A stretch of DNA of 48,340 nucleotides from Ignavibacteria bacterium (GTDB taxonomy: Bacteria > Bacteroidota > Ignavibacteria > Tepidaquicellales > OLB5). The DNA lies in assembly GCA_030835085.1 (NCBI GenBank), contig JAUQWQ010000022.1, positions 1 to 48,340 of the forward strand, given 5' to 3'. Below, piece after piece: positions 17,601 to 25,033 of this stretch; position 1 is the stretch's first letter, and every line of letters begins with the position of its first letter. The translations under genes were made by a program, and so were the position numbers. The notes under the pieces are model-generated. The model ran no database searches, was not told where the DNA came from, and saw only the letters and a list, made by a program, of their open reading frames with translations.

Positions 17601-19844
17601 GATCTCAGGGTTCCCGTTGAAAAAGTTGACTATACTGTTAAAAATGTACTTCCCGGTTTTGAAGTACCATATAACTATGTACCAACAAATGAAAAATTTG
17701 AAAATGTACCCGCTGAAACGCCATCAATGTCAGAATTCATGATCAGCAGCTCATCATTAAAACCTAATGTTTCAGATAAGAAGACTGATGTTAAGGAATC
17801 AAGGAAAAAGAATGAAAAAACAGAAATAGACGCATTTACTACCGGTATGCCGATATATGGAATCTATGATCAGACTTCAGGCGGTACTAAATCTTTAAAT
17901 TATAATTCTATCTATATTGGCGGTTCGAATACCGGTACTGCTTTCAGCAGTTACTGCTATTATAAACTAGGTGCAGATATTGCATTTTTAAGGAACAACC
18001 TCTTCTTTAACGCCAGAACAGGAACAGGCGTTCATTATGCAATAGCTAATGACGCTGCCACTCCTTCAAACGGGTGGAATAACACTGCTTCTAACTACAA
18101 TGTTTTTGTTACTTCTGACAGCACTGCTATCGGTTCATGGGGACTTGTAAACAGAAGCATAGATACATGGAGATCAAGCTCACTTGGTGATAACCAAAGC
18201 TGGTATGCAAAAACTACACAGGTAACAGCTTCAAGTCTGTTTACAGATATATCAACCGGTGACCTTCATATAAACTCATCCAATTCCGCGGCATGGCTAA
18301 TAAGCGGAAAAGGACTTGCAATTGCAGGATTTAACCAGGATTACGACGGTAATACAAGGTCAGTTACAATATCCGGCGGCGTAACAGATATTGGCGCTGA
18401 TGAATTTACTGCAACACCTCCTGGCAATCCAACTGCGCTTCAATCAGCTGCACCAAGCTCTGGCGGAACTACAGACTACATATTGTACGGCAGAAAAATT
18501 GCAACAATAAACTGGGGCACAGGAGGCGTCTATCCTTCTTCAGTAAATATAAATTATTTCTCAGGTGTAAATCCTGTTGCGCCAAATGTTACAAACCCGA
18601 ACAGGACAAGCAATTCATACTGGACAGCGGCACCGACAGGTGTATTAAGCGGAACAACATATGATATTACATGGTATTTTGGTGAGAATGAAACATATAC
18701 AATAACATCACCATCTACAAACGTATTGATGGCTAAGAACGATAACACTTTCTGGATGACCTATCCGCAGGGTACCGGCACTTACCAGAGTGAATTTACA
18801 CCATCTGCATACAGTGTTAAATTAAGAGGAATGTTCAGATTCTCTTCATTTACATTAAGTGATGCTGCTTTACCGGCTGAGTTTCCGGCGACGCCTTTAA
18901 ATAATTCCATAGTTGCAGTATCAAACCCGACACTTGTATGGAGTAAATCTGCCATAGCCAGTACATACAGGGTACAGCTGTCAACAGATTCTTTATTTAA
19001 TACAATAGTATTTAATGATTCAACTGTAACTGATACAACTAGACAGGTTACAGGTTTACTGAACAATACAAATTATTGGTGGAGAGTCAACGGCAAGAAC
19101 GGCACCGGAACGGGCGGCTGGTCGCAGGTATTTAAATTTACTTGCGTCACTGTTCTTCCTCCAGCTGTAGTTAACTTATCGGTTATTCCGGGCGGATTTT
19201 ATAATACCGGAACAGGAAGACTGAATATGAGAGATACAATCAGTGTATATCTTATTGATTCAACATCCTGCTTAAGTGTGGACTCAGCCAAAGGTGTACT
19301 TGACTCAGTTAACTTTACGACCAATATCAGTTTTTCAAATGCGAATACCGGAAATTATTACCTGATAGTGTATCACAGGAACCATATAGCGGCTGCTACA
19401 AGGTTCAGGACAACAGTAACCAGGGGTTCATCTGTAGGTTATGATTTCACAACAGATTCAACGAAAGCATTCGGGTTCAATATGATCAAAGTATCCAGCT
19501 CACCTGTAAGATGGGCACTGATACCGGGTGATGCAAATCGTGACGGATTTGTAGACGGTTTGGATCAAACCATATGGATTGGCCAAAACGGACTGGATGG
19601 ATATCTTGTATCTGATTTCAACGGTGATAGCTTTATAGACGGTCTTGACCAGACGTTATGGATAATTTACAATGGTTACAGCTCATTCCTGCCATGCGGG
19701 TTTACCCTTGATCCTGTTACCCAGCATGTAATTGTTAACACCGCAGATTACGATGCTAAGAAAAGCAACAGGGTACTTTATGAAATGAGAAAGAAAGAAA
19801 TTCCTTCAGAATATAATGTGAAACAGAATAACAGCAGGAAATAA
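11667..19844 (+). CDS. Giant secreted beta-helix protein with dockerin-like C-terminus
   Basis: 2725 residues. A signal peptide (hydrophobic I-I-I-I-I-A-A-L-F-A, cleavage after F-G-Q) is followed by a beta-sandwich region (~30-300) and a domain resembling the N-terminal domain of BNR neuraminidases (~315-460). Then come two long right-handed beta-helix blocks with repeated I-Y-N-N-x-I units, each ending in D-V/I-G-A-D-E (residues ~1189 and ~2241). A charged, repeat-free insert of about 85 residues interrupts the second block near 1970-2055. A fibronectin III-like domain spans ~2400-2495. The C-terminus has two calcium-loop repeats, D-A-N-R-D-G-F-V-D at 2622 and D-F-N-G-D-S-F-I-D at 2650, arranged like a dockerin. 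No T9SS sorting domain is present. Possible roles are adhesion or polysaccharide binding; no catalytic motif was recognised. Confidence 0.85.
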   Translation: MNKKMSFIIIIIAALFAQLSFGQNNNSSNYDAAKANFWKQYLQYKENLKLNPYTVKPVDPAGLFEIDANNQVVFIDKSINNQQQVHSNAPWINGEEQDLVSIDYTWSQTTGTYTPVTGTVLGTNANDDNTFAATPIGFNFIYEGITYTTVDINTNGYIKFGTISGSHYPQVLSLQPNIFAACNNDLRANNTTSTLQYFTTGSVGSRTMTIQWANYGFYNAGYDGSDISFQIILSETSNTIQVVYGAYPTIVFVPYTTQVGMNTTTLDFNNRTTTTDWAATTAGGTNLAGLTLSGTIKPSSGLTYTWTPSVMSYSSSTTAQLLSGQNIIVPSNNNQVLQIQVVTTGSNSPFAATSFNLGTNGSTNPVTDISNAKLYYTGTSAVFSTAVLYGSTASPNGTFTINGSQSLPSGTSYFWLVYDVPSSGINGNVVDAQCNSITINSIAQIPSVIAPAGSRPLLVPNPLCGVKSIPGDYPTITAAINDLNLNGVGCNGVTFNVAANFRENNTGNLQISCLTSPPNSTRPIVFQKSGAGANPLITSGPGVSTTLDGIIILNGVSYVTFDGIDLMDSTGNTTTTTQMEWGYAVLKQNGTTGSSNNVIKNCTITLQKSNVNSVGIYTGNHTPLATTAITVTSLNGASSYNKYLSNTIQNCFIGMQIQGFAAATPFDLYDQGNEVGTIGGGRSQILNFGNGTSATSAYGIRAINQNNIKIYNTYINSTGGADNNSTLNGIFLSTGTNSNFDIYNDTITVVSGATTSQLVGITTDMGATGNGNTINIYNNVIQNCLYPTATSGEFRGIANNASTATNINIYNNKVINNTLPGTGVFSGLYLTASTSTNMINENVYNNVVSGNTKTGTSGIMYMCYVNGSVQNKRFYNNQLLNNSNSLSSGATYGYYNNGVDFNEYVYGNTISGNTGGTSTFYCLNATSGSGTNKYIYNNTINGNSGGNQVGGIFHNLTTDAQIYNNNIYNLSTTNAAALAPAVFGIGTGTTGVNTLLYNNFISDLRAPNATGITSIYGMWLLSTGTINAYYNTIYLNASGSSTTFGTAGVNYTNAAATVPVFDFRNNIVVNNSTPGATGRTTALTRTTASLVNYNPLSGNNCLYAGAPSVTNLIYFDGTNSDQTLQAFKNRVGPREQASFSQIPPFINIGATPYDLHIQTGTGTQVEKGGQPVSVTVDYDGVTRDGSFPDVGADEVAGTMTDNASPLITYTLLGNSDGTSPRNVTGISITDPSGVNTTAGTKPRMYYKKSTNTNTYNDNTNATDGWKYVEASNASSPFSFAMDYSLVNGGIAAGNIMQYFVTAQDLSGTPFVGLNNGAFTVQPASVNLAAANFPLNGTINQFTITTSAGLSGTINVGSTETITSLTNTGGAFALINGSSLSGNVTLNITSDLTAELGTVGLNQWSEIGAGNYTVSIVSSAATIRTISGTLASNGLVRLDGADRVMFDGRFGGTGQFLRFRNLSTSGSSVLLLNDAKNNTVRNCILEGNSISTSGNGAGVITIGTTTLTDGNDNNTITFNEVRDRSDAAGFPALGIFSAGTTTTLQQYNNNCVISNNNVHDCYLDGGTVQGGIYASVGTTGFNIDSNSVYMATTRSIVTTGTTMFGIGISNSSTLAINGGFNIRNNYIGGSAPLCAGTPFTLGVASTTPIYGFRAIQIVTGQIPNSIQGNVIANYDLTVNGGASNFLFAGIAGGNGIHNVGTVNGNTIGSGTGTDNIKITINGATGATIVRGISLGFFTSTVWGGNVDNNTVGSITIGGPITGTGTTCDFISIGASAGWQNDFSVSNNTVGSQTTANSIKFTYTSASTNMRGISIFPVQSVNATVNNNKVMNITEQSSSTGSVFFSMLMNSGAAPLKYNITNNTVANLSSAMTSASTNALNGIYLITSYNNVNIAGNLVQNLSLTNTGAFNSGVIGMLTQTNNYMSGTITKNKVSGLTNQLTGSFPSVMGMWMINGADWNVSNNMFTLTNGETTLDLNNSDLRVPVEKVDYTVKNVLPGFEVPYNYVPTNEKFENVPAETPSMSEFMISSSSLKPNVSDKKTDVKESRKKNEKTEIDAFTTGMPIYGIYDQTSGGTKSLNYNSIYIGGSNTGTAFSSYCYYKLGADIAFLRNNLFFNARTGTGVHYAIANDAATPSNGWNNTASNYNVFVTSDSTAIGSWGLVNRSIDTWRSSSLGDNQSWYAKTTQVTASSLFTDISTGDLHINSSNSAAWLISGKGLAIAGFNQDYDGNTRSVTISGGVTDIGADEFTATPPGNPTALQSAAPSSGGTTDYILYGRKIATINWGTGGVYPSSVNINYFSGVNPVAPNVTNPNRTSNSYWTAAPTGVLSGTTYDITWYFGENETYTITSPSTNVLMAKNDNTFWMTYPQGTGTYQSEFTPSAYSVKLRGMFRFSSFTLSDAALPAEFPATPLNNSIVAVSNPTLVWSKSAIASTYRVQLSTDSLFNTIVFNDSTVTDTTRQVTGLLNNTNYWWRVNGKNGTGTGGWSQVFKFTCVTVLPPAVVNLSVIPGGFYNTGTGRLNMRDTISVYLIDSTSCLSVDSAKGVLDSVNFTTNISFSNANTGNYYLIVYHRNHIAAATRFRTTVTRGSSVGYDFTTDSTKAFGFNMIKVSSSPVRWALIPGDANRDGFVDGLDQTIWIGQNGLDGYLVSDFNGDSFIDGLDQTLWIIYNGYSSFLPCGFTLDPVTQHVIVNTADYDAKKSNRVLYEMRKKEIPSEYNVKQNNSRK

Positions 19845-19853
19845 TTGAATTCA

Positions 19854-19891
19854 TTTCCGGCGTTTTTCTTACGAAAAACGCCGGAAATTTT
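19854..19891 (+). terminator. Strong rho-independent terminator
   Basis: A perfect 15-bp stem (TTTCCGGCGTTTTTC and its complement) with loop TTAC is followed by TTTT. It begins 10 nt after the giant gene's stop and ends 38 nt before the next ATG. The two genes may therefore be transcribed separately or with partial read-through. Confidence 0.85.
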
Positions 19892-19928
19892 AATAAAAAT
19901 TAATTTAAAAAATATAATTTATATAAAT

Positions 19929-20771
19929 ATGAAAAAAATAATTTTATCATTATTGATTTTGTTTCTGGTTTCAGGCACAGGTTTTTCTGTAGTAAAGGTT
20001 CAGTTTAAAATACAAAACCCGCACCTTGAAGCAGGGTTATGGGCAATAGATGTTATTGCTGTAGTACCTGCAGGTCAACAGTGGCGTGTTGGATCAAGCA
20101 ATTTAAGGTGGAATTTCACAACTACTCCAACAGGTGCAGCTACCATTCATCCTGATGCAACCGTTTCTGGAGCTAATGTTAACCTGAACTCCGGTAACTA
20201 CAGCAATATGACAACAACTTCCATCAGCGGCGGTACGGCGATAAGTCTTAACATTGCCCGTTTAGGTGCTTGTTATTATATGACACCGGGAACATACCTG
20301 CTTGGCAGAATAAGGTTTAACAGGGTAGATACCTCAGGCTGTATTACTTTAAATTTGAGGACCACTGTTTCAGGTTTTTCAGTCGTACAGGATTCAATAA
20401 CCCAGTGGTTTTCACCAGCTGATTTTGATTCACTGGCAACAACACCGCCGGGATGTATCAGGTTAGACTTCTTAACCGGACTTGCAGGAAACGAGAATGA
20501 AATGCCGACCGTATTTAAGCTGTACAACAACTATCCAAATCCGTTTAACCCGTCAACATCAATTAAGTATGACCTGCCGAGAAATACTTTTGTTAAGCTG
20601 AGCGTATATGATATTCTTGGAAAGCTTGTGACTAATTTGGTAGATCAGAATATGACACCCGGCAGATATGAAGCCGTTTGGGATGCGAAAAATTATGCCA
20701 GCGGAACATATATCTATAAGCTTGAAACGAATGATTTTTCTGATGTGAAAAAAATGATATTGGTAAAATAA
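19929..20771 (+). CDS. T9SS-exported protein, possibly cohesin-like
   Basis: 280 residues from the ATG at 19929. That start was chosen because it opens a clear signal peptide (M-K-K-I-I-L-S-L-L-I-L-F-L-V) and lies beyond the terminator; the frame is open further upstream to 19845. The central ~150 residues are a single beta-rich domain with W-R-V-G-S-S-N-L-R-W-N-F and a L-L-G-R-I-R-F...S-G-C-I-T-L-N-L pattern. That pattern resembles strands of cohesin domains. The last ~80 residues are a T9SS type A sorting domain: N-Y-P-N-P-F-N-P, then V-Y-D-I-L-G-K, G-T-Y-I-Y-K-L and a terminal K-K-M-I-L-V-K. It is likely carried across the outer membrane and anchored or released. Adjacent to a giant protein with dockerin-like repeats but no sorting domain, it could be that protein's anchor. 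The cohesin assignment is tentative. Confidence 0.8.
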   Translation: MKKIILSLLILFLVSGTGFSVVKVQFKIQNPHLEAGLWAIDVIAVVPAGQQWRVGSSNLRWNFTTTPTGAATIHPDATVSGANVNLNSGNYSNMTTTSISGGTAISLNIARLGACYYMTPGTYLLGRIRFNRVDTSGCITLNLRTTVSGFSVVQDSITQWFSPADFDSLATTPPGCIRLDFLTGLAGNENEMPTVFKLYNNYPNPFNPSTSIKYDLPRNTFVKLSVYDILGKLVTNLVDQNMTPGRYEAVWDAKNYASGTYIYKLETNDFSDVKKMILVK

Positions 20772-20812
20772 AGAAATGCATTTCATGTGTTAATTGGTTA
20801 ATTGATTGATTC

Positions 20813-20844
20813 AAAAACCCGGGAGATTTTGCCCGGGTTTTTTT
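20813..20844. terminator. Bidirectional rho-independent terminator
   Basis: The stem AAAAACCCGGG/CCCGGGTTTTT has an 8-nt loop and a run of T on both strands (seven or more on the plus strand). It lies between the convergent stops at 20771 and 20858 and can serve both genes. Confidence 0.88.
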
Positions 20845-20857
20845 ATTTCTGTCCGGC

Positions 20858-22381
20858 TTATTCCATTATATAATTTTTATAAATTATTCTCATCGTACCC
20901 TTTACATTTATCTTAAGCTCCGCTTTTACCCGCGTTCCTTTAGGAGGAAGCTTTGCACTGTTCCAAATTATGCTTACGCTATAGGACTTCAGAACCTGGT
21001 CCAATATATTGGAATATATCATTTTCAGCTCTGCCGGATCATTTGCCTGGTAGAAAAATCCCCCGGTATTCTGCGCAATTGAAAGCATATCAGCCTTTCT
21101 TCTCATCAATTCACCCTCATCAGGTTTGAAGTTTCCTACATCGCTGTATAAGCCTATTGTAAAAATTTTTGTTCCTGTAAGCCCGCTTTTTCTGTAAATC
21201 GAATCAAGAGTTATTTTACCTGATGAATTTTCCATTCCGTCTGTGAACGCTATGACGGTTTTCATTACTGTCGGGTTACTCTGATATATTGTATCACTAA
21301 GGGCTGCGAATATGGATGAATAAAGTGCCGTTCCTCCCATTGGATATGAATTATTTTCAAGCGAGCTTAATAATACATCCCTGGATTTAGTAAATCTCAG
21401 CGGCTGCAAAACTGTGGAGCCGAATTTGATTATTTTGCAGTACATATTGTTTCCCATCATTTTTATGAACTGCTCAACACTTTTTTCCATTGCTATTATT
21501 TTATCACTTTTGGGAATATTCTTTTCACGGGTTTCTGTACCGTACATACTGCCGCTGTAATCCATTGTGAGGGTAAATGCAATTTTCTTTTTGTCATTTA
21601 TTGGAATAAGCCTTGGTGTACCTTCTGTTGAATCAATGATACCATTTTGTTGCCATTTCAGCAATGCGGAGATATCTTCGGCTTTAACAGAATCAACAGG
21701 CTGCCCTGCGGAATCACGTATTGAGAGCTCTGCTGTAATTTCATCCCTTGATCTCACTTTAAATGACGAATTGACATACTCATTTTTAAGAGTTGCTTCT
21801 GCATAAAACCTGCTGCCGGGAAACTTATCAACTGCATTTTTCCCCGTATTCCTTTGAGTATCATAAAATGAAAACACTGCTCTGCGGTTCAATGCCCTTT
21901 CCTTATCGTTGGCATTATCATTTAACGGGTCATTTTTACCCATTGCTTTAATTATCAAATTCTCTTCGTTAACTCCTTTGGATAAAAGATAATCCTTTAC
22001 AGATTTTGCGCGCTCAAATGAGAGTGATTGATTGAACTCATCACTTCCCCTGTCATCGGTATAACCGGTGATATAGAGCTTCACTTTATTGTTATTCCTC
22101 ATTTCATCAGCAATTCTGTCCATAACAGGATAAGCTTCATCTTTCAAACTGTACTTTCCGTAATCAAAATAAACAGTTTCTGAACTGTTAAGTGAATCAA
22201 GAAGTACTTTCAGTGAATTAAAATTGCTGTTGGCAGTAGTTACAAATGAAATTATTGAAACTAATACAACAGCTATTAATAACCATAACAGGTATCTTAC
22301 TCCCCGTTTCTGCGCATGATACTCAGTTTGTCCGGCTGCTGCGGAATTGTTCTGTTTTTTTTCTGCCTCTTGAGTTTTCAT
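20858..22381 (-). CDS. Membrane-anchored OmpA-vWA domain protein
   Basis: 507 residues from ATG 22381. This start has a GAGGAGG ribosome-binding site about 9 nt upstream, stronger than any other in the window; an upstream start at 22447 lacks one. A transmembrane helix (Y-L-L-W-L-L-I-A-V-V-L-V) follows a short polar tail. An OmpA-type peptidoglycan-binding domain comes next: V-Y-F-D-Y-G-K-Y...G-Y-T-D-D-R-G-S...N-R-R-A. A von Willebrand A domain occupies the C-terminal half with an intact MIDAS: D-Y-S-G-S-M, G-G-T-A-L-Y and F-T-D-G-M-E-N. It probably spans from the inner membrane to peptidoglycan and binds a metal-dependent partner. The order, OmpA before vWA, is uncommon. It is divergent from the WYL regulator 187 nt away. 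Confidence 0.85.
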   Translation of the reverse strand: MKTQEAEKKQNNSAAAGQTEYHAQKRGVRYLLWLLIAVVLVSIISFVTTANSNFNSLKVLLDSLNSSETVYFDYGKYSLKDEAYPVMDRIADEMRNNNKVKLYITGYTDDRGSDEFNQSLSFERAKSVKDYLLSKGVNEENLIIKAMGKNDPLNDNANDKERALNRRAVFSFYDTQRNTGKNAVDKFPGSRFYAEATLKNEYVNSSFKVRSRDEITAELSIRDSAGQPVDSVKAEDISALLKWQQNGIIDSTEGTPRLIPINDKKKIAFTLTMDYSGSMYGTETREKNIPKSDKIIAMEKSVEQFIKMMGNNMYCKIIKFGSTVLQPLRFTKSRDVLLSSLENNSYPMGGTALYSSIFAALSDTIYQSNPTVMKTVIAFTDGMENSSGKITLDSIYRKSGLTGTKIFTIGLYSDVGNFKPDEGELMRRKADMLSIAQNTGGFFYQANDPAELKMIYSNILDQVLKSYSVSIIWNSAKLPPKGTRVKAELKINVKGTMRIIYKNYIME

Positions 22382-22568
22382 AATGATATTCCTCCTCTGT
22401 TTTTGTTTGGTACAACATACTTTTCTGAAATTGTAATTTCCTATCATATTGTGATAGAATTTTCAATTTTTCTAACTGATAAAACTAACCGTACTTCCTA
22501 ATGGCATTCTTTTCAAATCTGCTATTCAGGTTATTTCAAGTAAAATTCAAAATCAGTAATTTGCATTT

Positions 22569-23438
22569 ATGCAGGATATCAGAAGTAAGTTCAAGAGGCA
22601 GCTTGAAATTGTGGGGTTAATACTTTCACAAAACTATTCGGGCTTATTACGCTCAGCCGATCTTGCATATATTTTTGAAGTTGAAGAGCTAACCATAATG
22701 CGGGACCTGCAGCAATTACGTTCTATTGGCATTGATATTCATTCAACCAAAAAGGATGGAGTGTGTATTAACAAAAAGCTCCATGAACAAAAATTACTTG
22801 AGCTTATACAGCAATATTCATCACTCAGCCAGAATTCAGCCTTCGCTGATAAATCAACCAAGCTACTTGTGAACAGGCTTGGCGAAAAATCGCTTGCAAA
22901 CTTTGTAATACTGCAGATGGCAGCTGAAAAGAACCGCATTGCAGCAATTGATTATGAAAAGGATAACGGGATGCTTGATTTCGGCAGGGAAATCTGCCCG
23001 GTACTTGTTTTCCAAAGCGATAATTACTGGCGTGTATTAACATGCTCTGAAGGAAAGTTCAAACAGTTCCATTTAAATAAAATACTCGAAGCCCGCCAAA
23101 CCGAAAGATCATTCCCAAATATTTCAGATAATGTACTTGAAGACGTATTCAGGTTTTCCTGGAAAAGCTGGGTTGGCACTGATAAGATTGATATCAAGCT
23201 TCAATTTTCAACTGTATGGAAAGAACGTATTCTTCCTAAACAATTAATGACAAATGAAACATTCACTGAATCGGAAGAAGGAAATTTCATTTATGAAACG
23301 ACTGTAAACTCTCTGGATGAACTGGCGTCATGGATAGTAAGCCGCGGTAAAGGTGTTAAAGTTATTGAACCCGATGAGCTAAGAACCAGGGTAATATCCC
23401 TGGCAAAAGACTCACTTGGCAACTACCAAAATGACTGA
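22569..23438 (+). CDS. Helix-turn-helix / WYL-domain transcriptional regulator
   Basis: 289 residues. The N-terminus is a winged helix-turn-helix of the DeoR/YafY kind (L-R-S-A-D-L-A-Y-I-F-E-V-E-E-L-T-I-M-R-D-L). The middle is a WYL-type ligand-sensing domain starting at R-I-A-A-I-D-Y and continuing I-C-P-V-L-V-F-Q-S-D-N-Y-W-R-V-L. The tripeptide that names the family reads W-R-V here. A WCX-like C-terminal extension follows, with V-N-S-L-D-E-L-A-S-W-I-V-S-R-G. WYL proteins bind nucleic-acid or nucleotide ligands and regulate transcription, often in stress or defence contexts, though no defence genes are nearby. It lies opposite the OmpA-vWA gene and 187 nt before glutamate dehydrogenase, so either could be a target. 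Confidence 0.82.
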   Translation: MQDIRSKFKRQLEIVGLILSQNYSGLLRSADLAYIFEVEELTIMRDLQQLRSIGIDIHSTKKDGVCINKKLHEQKLLELIQQYSSLSQNSAFADKSTKLLVNRLGEKSLANFVILQMAAEKNRIAAIDYEKDNGMLDFGREICPVLVFQSDNYWRVLTCSEGKFKQFHLNKILEARQTERSFPNISDNVLEDVFRFSWKSWVGTDKIDIKLQFSTVWKERILPKQLMTNETFTESEEGNFIYETTVNSLDELASWIVSRGKGVKVIEPDELRTRVISLAKDSLGNYQND

Positions 23439-23625
23439 TTTTTCACCCTTGTTTTCACTTTAAGCAGAAATAAATAAAATTGAATATGTATGATTTATAT
23501 CAATTTTTTTTAATTAAAAAAGTATGATATTTGTATAGAGTCAAAAAGTTTAACCCATAATAAACATATATTTAGATTTTAAAAATTAATAGGATATCTA
23601 AAAATAAAGATACAGAGGTCATAAA

Positions 23626-24912
23626 ATGAGCGACAAAAATTTTAACGCCTACCAGATGGCACAGGCACAGTTTGATAAAGTAGCGGATATTTTAACACTG
23701 GATGAATCAGCAAGACAGCTATTAAGGGAACCTTTACGTGAATATCACTTCTCAATTCCTGTTAAAATGGATGACGGCACAACAAAAATATTCAAAGGTT
23801 TCAGAGTTCAGCATAACGATGCATTCGGTCCTTCAAAAGGCGGAATAAGATTTCACCCGATGGAAACAATTGATACGGTTCGCGCGCTCGCTATGTGGAT
23901 GACCTGGAAATGCGCAGTTGTCGGTATTCCTTTAGGCGGCGGAAAAGGCGGAGTTATTTGTGATCCGCATAATTTAAGTATGCGCGAGCAGGAGCAGATC
24001 TGCCGCGGATGGGTTAGACAGCTTGCAAAAAATGTAGGACCTATAAATGATGTACCTGCACCTGATGTAATGACAAATGCCCAGCATATGTTATGGATGC
24101 TCGATGAATTCGAAGTTATACACGGCGGAAAGCACCCGGGCTTTATTACAGGTAAACCTGTTGGTATGGGCGGCTCGCTTGGCAGAACTGAAGCTACAGG
24201 TTACGGTGTTATATATACACTGCGCGAAGCTTGTAAGAAAAAAGGAATAAAGATAGAAGAAACAACAGCCGCATTCCAGGGCTTTGGAAACGTTTCGCAA
24301 TACGCGCTTCAGCTCTATATACAGCTTGGCGGAAAAGCAATTTGCGTATCATGCTGGGACCAAAAAGACCAGACTTCCTATACATTTAAAAGAGAGTCCG
24401 GTATCAGCTTTGATGAACTGATGAAGATAACCGATAAATTCGGCGGTATTGATAAAACAGAAGCGAAAAAATTAGGCTATGAAATTCTGCCGGGTGATGT
24501 CTGGATCGAGCAGAAAGTTGATATACTTATTCCCGCTGCCCTTGAAAACCAGGTACGCGGAGATAATGCAGTAAAGATCGCTGATACAGTAAAAATTGTT
24601 GCTGAAGGCGCAAACGGACCTACTACCCCTGAAGCCGACAAAATATTTCAGAAAAAAGACATTTTCGTGATCCCGGATTTTCTTGCAAATGCAGGCGGTG
24701 TTACATGCAGTTACTTTGAACAGGTTCAGTCTAACATGAACTATTTCTGGACAAAAGAAGAAGTACTTACAAAACTGGATAATATCATGTCAGCAGCTTT
24801 TGACGCTGTATACGATACAGCAGTTAAAAATAAACTTTACATGCGAGATGCGGCTTATGTAATTTCAATTTCTAAAGTTGCCCATGCATGCAAAGATAGA
24901 GGCTGGCTGTAA
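23626..24912 (+). CDS. gdhA: Glutamate dehydrogenase (Glu/Leu/Phe/Val dehydrogenase family)
   Basis: 428 residues, the usual length for hexameric bacterial and archaeal glutamate dehydrogenases. It converts glutamate and NAD(P)+ to 2-oxoglutarate and ammonium in the cytoplasm. Family residues are in place: Lys71 in S-K-G-G-I-R-F-H-P, Lys95 in T-W-K-C-A-V-V, Lys107 in G-G-G-K-G-G-V and the catalytic Asp147 in P-A-P-D-V-M-T-N. The dinucleotide domain has the G-F-G-N-V-S motif. The start ATG has GAGG about 10 nt upstream. It ends at a clear terminator. Cofactor preference cannot be decided by eye. Codon use is regular and similar to the housekeeping-like genes nearby. Confidence 0.93.
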   Translation: MSDKNFNAYQMAQAQFDKVADILTLDESARQLLREPLREYHFSIPVKMDDGTTKIFKGFRVQHNDAFGPSKGGIRFHPMETIDTVRALAMWMTWKCAVVGIPLGGGKGGVICDPHNLSMREQEQICRGWVRQLAKNVGPINDVPAPDVMTNAQHMLWMLDEFEVIHGGKHPGFITGKPVGMGGSLGRTEATGYGVIYTLREACKKKGIKIEETTAAFQGFGNVSQYALQLYIQLGGKAICVSCWDQKDQTSYTFKRESGISFDELMKITDKFGGIDKTEAKKLGYEILPGDVWIEQKVDILIPAALENQVRGDNAVKIADTVKIVAEGANGPTTPEADKIFQKKDIFVIPDFLANAGGVTCSYFEQVQSNMNYFWTKEEVLTKLDNIMSAAFDAVYDTAVKNKLYMRDAAYVISISKVAHACKDRGWL

Positions 24913-24937
24913 AATAAAATTAAACACTGTATTTACA

Positions 24938-24970
24938 ATAGCCGGGGCTTAAACCCGGCTATATTTTTTT
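24938..24970 (+). terminator. Rho-independent terminator after glutamate dehydrogenase
   Basis: The stem ATAGCCGGG/CCCGGCTAT with a 7-nt loop is followed by ATTTTTTT, 26 nt after the stop codon. Confidence 0.9.
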
Positions 24971-25033
24971 ATATGATTTTCAATTAAATTTCATGAAAGT
25001 TTTTTTCTTCAAACCGGTTTATATACTTAAATA

